A stretch of DNA of 64,000 nt from Chelonoidis abingdonii (lineage: Eukaryota > Chordata > Testudines > Testudinidae), in assembly GCF_003597395.2 (NCBI RefSeq), contig NC_133772.1, positions 139,486,579 to 139,550,578 on the forward strand, given 5' to 3'. The first letter of the stretch is position 1; the number at the start of each line of letters is the position of its first letter. This document shows positions 56,950 through 64,000 of this stretch, piece after piece. A model generated the notes under the pieces. It was given only the letters and a program-made list of their open reading frames with translations, was not told the origin of the DNA and did not search any database. A program made the position numbers and the translations under genes.

Positions 56950-59165
56950 ACAGGTGGGGTGCCAATTAATTTCTTTATTAAAGGAAAAAGGAAGTGGTGG
57001 GAATTTAACAATAAAATACGAAGGGATGGGGTGTATAGGGTGTTTACAATAGACAATGAATGGACAATGATGGGGGGCGTTCTTATTGACAAGTGTAGGT
57101 AGTTCTAACAGTGGGTCCAGAAAAGTGGGGTTTCAGCACAGATGGATTACATCGTACAGTCAATAAGCAAACTCAACTTTATATAGGAACAAATTCTAGA
57201 TACAGTGTGGAATGCAAAGACGTACACAAAAGAGATGCAAAATTAAAACGGAGCTTCTATATAAAGATGTCAACAATCTAGATAGAATTTATTAAATATG
57301 TTACAATGTTGTAGCAGTTGTAACACAATGGTATTAATGTAAATACAAAAGTATATCAGCAATATGGTGATAAGTGAGGTGTTATTATGCAATTGTAGAA
57401 AACCACCTGAATTAAATTTGTGAGGCTGTGATAGCAAGAGTGTTACCTAAAAGCTGGGTCAAGGACAGGCAGGGGCGGGAGGGAGTGAATGATTAGTGGC
57501 AACTGATGAGAGGTTTGGGCTTAACTGAGTGAGAGGCTGTGGAACTGCAAGCAGAGACTTTGATTACCCTGCAAGGTAAGGACAAACCGAGGTCTTAGCA
57601 GAGGAGTTTTAAGCAACAACGGTGGCGGGGGCACTACGTAAGACCACAATTGGTCTGGTAGAGGAGGTTTTCCATGGAAGACCAAAAGGGTGATGCAGAT
57701 CACAAGGGGTGCGCAGCCTGACTTGGGACAGGGGAAAATCACAAGACAAAGTTATTACAGAGGGAGAAGCAGCAAGGAGGTTGTAACAGGGAGAACATGG
57801 AGAAGCACACAGAAGGGGGGGATTGGAGCGGGGGAAAAACAGACAAAGTTATTCACAGAAGGGAGATCGGGACAGTGGGAAGACGAATCAAGTAGCAAAA
57901 CCTTTATCTATCTCAACCACGACTAGGCAAACAACAATATCACAATTTCTAAGCAAAACTATAATAAGCAACTATAATACGGAGCAACAAAGCAGCAAAC
58001 TATAACAGGCAGGTGAACTTAACAAGCTTTCAACTCTATAGGGAGCAACAAGCAGCAGCTATAACAAAGGCAGGTGAAACTTACAAGCTCTATAATCTTA
58101 ACAAACTATAACATTATTAACTAAGAAAACAAAACCTATGGTGCACCTTATGCGTATGGGAAGTTACAGAGAGCGCAGAGTGGTATGTGCCCAGGATGGT
58201 GGCTGCAGCAGTGGATATAGCAGCTGGAAGCAGAGAGGCCGAGGCAAAGCCCACAGGAGCAAAGCTTAGCAGCAGCACAAACTTATTTTTAGCAGCAAAG
58301 TGCTGCGAAGTTTAGGAGAGGTTTTAGGACACAGACCAGGTTTAGCTTGAGTCTGTGCGCTGGGAGACAGAGCCAGCAGCTAAATAATAAAATAAAAATA
58401 TAGAGAGTTTCACAGAGGGATTACCTACTTACCAGCCCCAAAGGAAGCAGCAGAGGCAAAAGCAGCAAGACATCAGAAGCTAGGTACGGTCTCAATAATC
58501 AGGAGATCTCTCAGGCAGCAATTCGTTCTTCGTGGGGGGGTTCAAAAAATACGGGTACGCTCAAATAAATAAAATGAGAGCAGAGAAAGACCCCCAGAAC
58601 CCCTGGCCTGATCAGACCAGGCAGCAATGCAGGAACCTTTTCTGATCTTAGTTTTAAAAAATGTCTGTTTTTAAAGGCAAACTCGCAGGCTCAGTTTCCC
58701 GCCAGTACTTTTGATTGGCTCCTCTTTGATACAAGGGAGAGAGGAGGCAGGGAAACTGTAGGTGAGCACAGAGACATGTCTGGGGAGCAGAGTCCTGTGC
58801 AGTAGGTGACTCAAAAGCACATGGAGGCCTTATGACTCATGCCCAAGATCTTAAAACACAATAGGTCTTGCAGCTAAGCTCTGGACACTGCCTACCCTAC
58901 ACTGAGCCCAGGTTTAACAAGGTGATAACAGGACTAACCCTTTGAACAGGCAGTGTGCCCCACTTAAGCACAAGTGGCCATCCCTTTGAGAAGGGCAATG
59001 GCTCTTGGTAAACAACTTTAAGGGGCCCTCCCTTTGAGAAGAGCAGTGGCCCTGGTAAACAACTTAACAGCCAGGAAAGGGGAGGCCACAGGAGAACAAA
59101 ATGGAGTACGGGGACAGCTGTAAGAAACACAATGGAATAGGGGGATAGCTGTAACAGACAAGTGT
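56950..59165 (-). mobile_element. LTR-type retroelement sequence splitting the LINE
   Basis: On the minus strand the segment begins TGTCTGTTACAGC at 59165. It runs through tandem 'acttctcaaagggagggcc'-like blocks (59000-59060), a TTTAAAAA stretch near 58670, and a GTAAGT-like site near 58430, to an AATAAA on the minus strand near 56975. It lacks visible gag/pol/env. The + strand from 57720 to 58340 is purine-rich. Target duplications were not found, so borders are provisional. It may be more than one element. Confidence 0.4.
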
Positions 59166-59560
59166 AAGGGTCTTGATGCGGTTCCATAGAGGGTTGCGGG
59201 ATTTTAATCTTGACTTTGGTGGGTTCTGCAAATCATTGTACAGCGGGATCCTTGTTGTTTGTATTGATGTGGTTGCGAAAGCGAGATGTCTGGACAGCTC
59301 TTCTCATCTGTGGAGGCTGGATGTGTGATAGGACCAGGATCCGGTGAACTGGAGTTGATTGGAGCATCCCTGGCATTATTGAGTTGAGTATCAAGGAGTT
59401 TAGTGTGACGACTGTGAGACTGCACTGGCACACAGTATTCGCTGCAGAGTATACCAAGGCAATTGTTGTGGTTTGTATGGCCCGTGGGCTGGAGCCCCAT
59501 GATGTTCTGGCCAATTTCTGGCAGTGCTAGAGTCAGGTCTAAATAGTAGTGCCCAGACAG
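59166..59560 (-). pseudogene. Non-CR1 LINE fragment, part upstream of 56440-56949
   Basis: On the minus strand the frames read ALVYSAANTVCQCSLTVVTL, then (shifted) SHSRHTKLLDTQLNNA, VLSHIQPPQMRRAVQTSRF, and near 59166-59215 an 'LKSRNPLWNRIKTL'-like end. This is the typical post-RT region of such LINEs (ALVYSAAEYC...). Several frameshifts are visible. It stops where LTR-like sequence begins at about 59165. Confidence 0.55.
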
Positions 59561-60094
59561 TCAGTTGGAAGTTCGCATCCATTTCAAAGGAGGAAAAGGT
59601 CCCAGCAAATGCAGGCCCTTTGCATATTGCACTGAAGAGCAATGCTGGCATTAGCCATAGCATTGGCCCCTTCCTGCTCCTCACCACTTGACCATGCCCT
59701 TCCTGCCCCTGATACTCTGGGGTGGTGCAGGGCAGGCAGCCTAGGAGCTGGCTCCACTGGTTAGAGACTGCCCCACACCTGGCGGTTCCTAGCAGGGACT
59801 TGTGGAAGTTCTCACTCACATTTGCTTTGCTGGACAGGAGAAAGCCAGAGTCTCTGCCTCATGTAGCTTCAGACTGGGGCTGATGATGAATGTTGAACTC
59901 ACAGGGAGGCCTGATTACGTAACGCCTGCAAAGGGCGAGCTCCTCTCAGAAGAAGAGATGGGAACAGACTTCACGGGACTTACTGGCTCCCAGCTGTGCT
60001 AGTTTCTGTAGGCTCTGGGCAGCTGATTTTGAGGAGGTGGGTGTCACCTTCCCAAGCTGAACCTCAGCAGCTCACATCCCTTGGGACATAACCC
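59561..60094. other. No gene seen
   Basis: Non-coding sequence between the LINE fragment and a CR1 piece. Confidence 0.4.
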
Positions 60095-60560
60095 AGAGAA
60101 TCATAGATATAGAGAATTGGAAGGGACCTTGAGAGGCCATCTAGCGTAGTCTCCTTCCCTGAGGCAGGACTAAATATTATCTAGATCATCCCTGACAGGT
60201 GTTGGTCTAATCAGCTCTTAAAAACTTCCAGTGATGGAGCTTCCACAACCTCTGTATGGGTAATTTGTTTCGGTGCTTAACCACCCTGACAGTTCGCACA
60301 CTTTTCCTCATGTTGAACCTACATCTCCCTTGCTGCAATTTAAGCCCATTGCTCCTTGTACTGTCCTTAGTGGCTAAGGAGAACAATTTATCCCCTTCCT
60401 CCTCATAACAGCCTTTTACATACTTAAAGACTGTGATCATCTTCCCCCACAGGCTCCTCTTCTCCAGATTAAACAAATCCAGTGTTTACCATCTTCCCTT
60501 GCAGGTCATGTTTTTGAGACCTTTAATCATTTAAACCTGGTGCTGCTACGGCTTTACTAC
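60095..60560 (-). mobile_element. CR1 LINE 3' fragment
   Basis: Minus-strand CR1 3' UTR and C-terminal region. The minus frame 60476-60207 contains NLEKRSLWGKMITVFKYVKG and KLQQGRCRFNMRKS. The 3' end (attctctatatctatgattc, minus strand) lies at about 60100. Same subfamily as 1500-1985. Confidence 0.82.
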
Positions 60561-63500
60561 ATTCTGTATTACCCAGGCGTGTTTTCTGCAGCATGCAGGG
60601 CCATGAGTAGGGGTCTGTATGGCATGTCTCACAGCTGCCTGAACTCTATAAAGCGAACAGGTGCTCACGAGTGGGTGCCCCAGTAGTTACCAGCCTGATC
60701 ATGCACAGACATGTAGAATTTCTAGGTGTGAGGGGGGAAAAAAAGAAAACAACTCTGAGTGCTCTTTACCTCCATTTTTGAACCTCCATATTCTTCAAAC
60801 ACCTCATCTGATTTGCCCTACACTAGCCAGAAAATTTCTTCCATAAGTTTAACTCATATATATGAAATTTCAAGTTGGTCAGCTCTGTTTTGACCCAGAC
60901 AAATGGGTGATACATGTTAAAATCAGGCTCTGAGAAGGAAGCTACTGTAGATACAACCTAATTAACTACACAGGTGCTGGTGTTTGTAGGTAAGAGAGTT
61001 CAAGATTTATATCATAAGGAGGAATCAACATGTTCATTCCACCTCCCTAATGTAGATGTTCTATTGTAAATTAATGACCCCGCAGCCTCTTTACCAATTG
61101 TCTGAGAAATGATGTCATCTTCTGGAGCTATTTTAGGTTACAAGATATCCAGGACTACATCTTTGGTAATGCCCCAAGATGACAGGAATTATACAGCTCT
61201 TACATGCTTGCTCCCCGTGAAGTGGTCTAATATTTGTCTTCATTATTTAGGAGTGCTCATCCCTAAAAAATGGTCTGACCTTTAGAGCCGTAAAACTCAA
61301 CTGAATTTTCAAATAAATGCAGTCTAGTCTGGGCCTCTGGACTGATCTCGCCCTGTCACAGCCTGGAAGAACAAATCTGATCAAAATGGATGTTGCATTC
61401 CTGGAACTGTACCTCTCCCAAAGGTTAGTGGTTGAAACCATTGCTGGGCATTAACGCTTTGATACTTTAATTAGTATTAGGCTGTAGGCACCCAGCCTAG
61501 GGGCCCCATCCCCTCCATCAGGGTGCCAGGACTGAGAGCTGGTGGTGGCCACTGGAGCATGGTCTCTAGGGCTCTCCACATGAGAGCCAAGGCCGAAGCA
61601 GGATTAGCATATCTCCTGGCGGCATTGCTAGGAATGCAGGTGTTTGGCTGGCCTGGGGTGGTAAGGGATATCCTGACCTAAGGTAACAGTGACGATGGTT
61701 TTGTTCATTTGTAATTAATTTGACTAAACAAGACTAGTTCTATTCCCAGCAGCAGCCATGCCAGGGTAAGGTACCCCATGGGTTGACCTCGTTCTAGGGG
61801 TGTGTGGCAGGGGAGGGCTGCACCGGAACCTCAGGCCTTGTGTGGGGATGGGAACAGAGCCCCTGTTCAGGAAGCGGAACAGGAACTGGTTCTGAGAAGG
61901 GGAGAGGGGGCGCCTCCCAGTTTTTTGGCTCACATTGGTGGGCTGGGGGGATTGGGAGGCCAGGGTGGCTTCCTCATGGGCAAATCTGGTTTGCTGGGAA
62001 GGAAGTGACTCCTAGGAGTGTGAGCAAGGGACTGCACAGTAGCGGTGCTGAGCATGGCAGAGATGCGGCAGTGAGCACTGATGCTACCAGGGACAGGAGA
62101 CCAGGGGTGGAAGCCCTTAGCATGCTGATGGTAATGAACGTCCTGGGTGACTGGCATGGGAAGGGAGGAGACTGGGACACAGCATAGGCAAGCGTCTACA
62201 CAAGGGAGAAGTGGAGGAATGGCTGACGCAGAGGCAGCAACATGAAAGAGCCCGAGGAACGTGGGCTCAGGGAGCCAAGGATGGTGCCCAAGGCCTCAGG
62301 AGCAGAGACACCATGGAGAATGAGCACGCGAAAGAGGGGAGGAAAGACGAACAGTAACTGTAGTGAGGGTGGTTTCTGTGGACTGGAGAAAGCAGAAGCC
62401 AGCACGGGGAAGTGACAGGAAAGTGAGTCGAAGAGCCAGGAGCAGCTGGCAGGTTCGAGGCCCTTGCTGCTGGAGTGGGGGCAGTATAGGGTGAGACAGG
62501 AGGGGGAGACACAGCCGGCGTGGGAAACGAGGCAGCACAGGGAGTGGTGAAGATGAAGGCAGGGAAGGGATGAGGGAGAGGGGAGTTGGCTGGAGAACTG
62601 GAATCACAGGGACAGGTGCAGGGAGCAGGGCAGAACGCCTTAGTGTTAGGCATGGGTGGGGAAGGAGAACAGTGCCAGATAGCCAGCTCTCCCCCTCCTC
62701 CCTCCCTGCTGGGAGCCACTGGGTGCTGCTCTCCTCCACACATGTAAACAGCAAGGAAACCACTGCATGTACAAATCGAGCAATGCAGGACTACAGGAGT
62801 GCCTGTGGTAGGCCAGGTTCTTCCCAAAAGGCTGCTAGGAAAGCTGCTGGCCTGTGTTATCGGCAATGCGGGATGGCGGATCAAAGCATACCCTTCATTC
62901 CTTCTCCATCACCTCACTGAGAGGGAAGGAAAGCTTTCACACGCTGGTTTTACTAGAACAGAGACAGATTTTACCTGGGATATCTGTGCATCAAAGTTTT
63001 TCTCTGAGGAATAACTCCAGACTGACAGCAGTCAGCTCACCTCGCTGTCAGCCATAAAGAGAGCAGAGATGCACGAGCTGTCATATCGCTGTGAAGATCA
63101 ATATTGCATCACCTTGCACATGACAGTTGCAAATTTTTTTGCAAAAAGTGTGTCCTGTATTTTAATTGCTAAATGTTACAATTGTCAGCGTTCTGAGCAG
63201 CTCTAGGCAATCCTTCTCGCAGGCTCGCTTCAGCACTGTTCAGTCCGTTCATTTGCTCTTTCCACAGACCCAGCTCTCTTGCTCTCTCTGCGTCTCTTTG
63301 GCAGTGGCAGTAGCAGCACTTTTCCCCAGGAAAGTGCCTGACACACTTACCATTTGCTGAGCACAGTACAGAACGTGCGGTTTGACCGCTTCCTCCTCAC
63401 CGCAGACTAAGTGCATCACCTCCACAATACACTTGCTTTCCACTGGCCAGGTGCCTAAAAGCCTCACTCCTGTATACAGTTCTATTTAATGGGCAAATAT

Positions 63501-63820
63501 GCTACAGCCAGGTCTCTCAACTCAGCGTCTAATTGTTTCTGGTTACTCCACTGCTCTGCTCTCTGATGATGATGAATACGCATGCTGCAACTGCAGTTCA
63601 AGACCTGGCCCTGCAAAGAGAGATAAATGAAAGTGCCTGTGATCTTCGGTGACATCAGCATTTCTTTTTGCCAGGGAAAGCAGAGCTAAGACTGTTTCTG
63701 GCCAAGGCTGCAGAGGAGATGGGAGAAGCTTGTTCAGCAGTGGCAGAACCAGAACCAGAATGAAAAGCCGTGTCTACACTGTACTTCTCTGCACAGCAGC
63801 GGGGTCAAAGATATCATAAG
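60561..63820. other. No gene seen
   Basis: Ordinary non-coding sequence. 61800-62750 is purine-rich on the + strand and opens Ser/Pro/Leu-rich frames up to 205 codons on the minus strand, without domain, signal or splice support. No RNA genes recognised. Confidence 0.45.
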
Positions 63821-64000
63821 CATCTTTCCCAAATCTGGACCTTAGTGTCCAAAAATCTGGGTGCCTAGCATGAACCCCTCTAAGCTCAATTTACCAGCTT
63901 AGATCTGATCTCGCTGCCACCATCCAAAATTTCCAGGGTTTTGGCCCCCTCTGGTCTCCCCAAAACCTTCCCTGGAGGGACTCCAAGACTCAGAAACCCT
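63821..64000 (+). repeat. Possible start of an interspersed (LTR-like) repeat running off the window
   Basis: The text 'aatctggaccttagtgtccaaaaatctgggtgcctagcatgaacccctctaagctcaatttaccagcttagatctgatctcgctgccaccatcc' resembles an abundant turtle repeat that I recall, possibly of LTR type. It is cut by the window edge, so ends and class cannot be judged. Confidence 0.3.

Noticed and set aside
62267..62884. 205-codon minus frame
   Set aside because: Again the reverse of purine-rich sequence; overlapping frames in other registers are equally open.
1..64000. CRISPR arrays, bacterial operons, ribosomal RNA genes
   Set aside because: No direct repeats with unique spacers, no operon-like frames and no rRNA motifs; the window is clearly vertebrate.

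Overview
This is a eukaryotic, vertebrate genomic window. It carries one protein-coding gene, the 3' (coding) part of LRFN5 (SALM5) on the + strand at about 24383-28050, in a landscape of old transposable elements. Roughly a quarter of the window by my boundaries is CR1-type LINE sequence, with several CR1 3' ends carrying the typical short octamer tail. CR1 dominance, tRNA-headed SINEs with CR1 tails, hAT-type and fold-back MITEs I associate with turtles, and the near-identity of LRFN5 to mammalian SALM5 point to a sauropsid, most likely a cryptodiran turtle. That assignment rests on recognition from memory, not on a search.

Layout: 1-6900 is a pile of consecutive + strand CR1 copies, several of them hosting younger insertions with visible target-site duplications. 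6890-7710 holds DNA-transposon-like sequence. 7710-13900 is mostly non-coding with CR1 and SINE fragments and a palindromic MITE. 13930-17850 is one long CR1 copy split by a 1.37-kb hAT-type element. 19765-21790 is a 2-kb minisatellite with a period of about 24 bp. 21790-24382 is intron or 5' flank of LRFN5. The gene has two coding exons here (24403-25790 and 26565-27507) and a 3' UTR with a poly(A) signal at 28023. From 28050 to 36890 I see no genes. 36890-38937 is a relatively well kept CR1. A second 24-bp-period minisatellite lies at 41588-41900, and an LTR-like element at 46243-47309. 51340-55800 is a nearly full-length CR1 on the minus strand, with 5' promoter-like sequence, ORF1 and ORF2. 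56440-59560 is a different, minus-strand LINE C-terminus apparently split by an LTR-type element. 60560-64000 shows no genes.

The main biological point is LRFN5. The mammalian SALM5 protein, as I know it, ends without a PDZ ligand. Here the frame runs past a perfect internal GTAAGT donor (27278-27283) into a tail that resembles the C-terminus of LRFN2 and ends in the class I PDZ ligand ESTV, followed by a 3' UTR and poly(A) signal. This suggests two alternative C-termini, chosen by splicing versus terminal-exon read-through. The other long open frames are by-products of tandem repeats whose period is divisible by three, or are dead LINE fragments.
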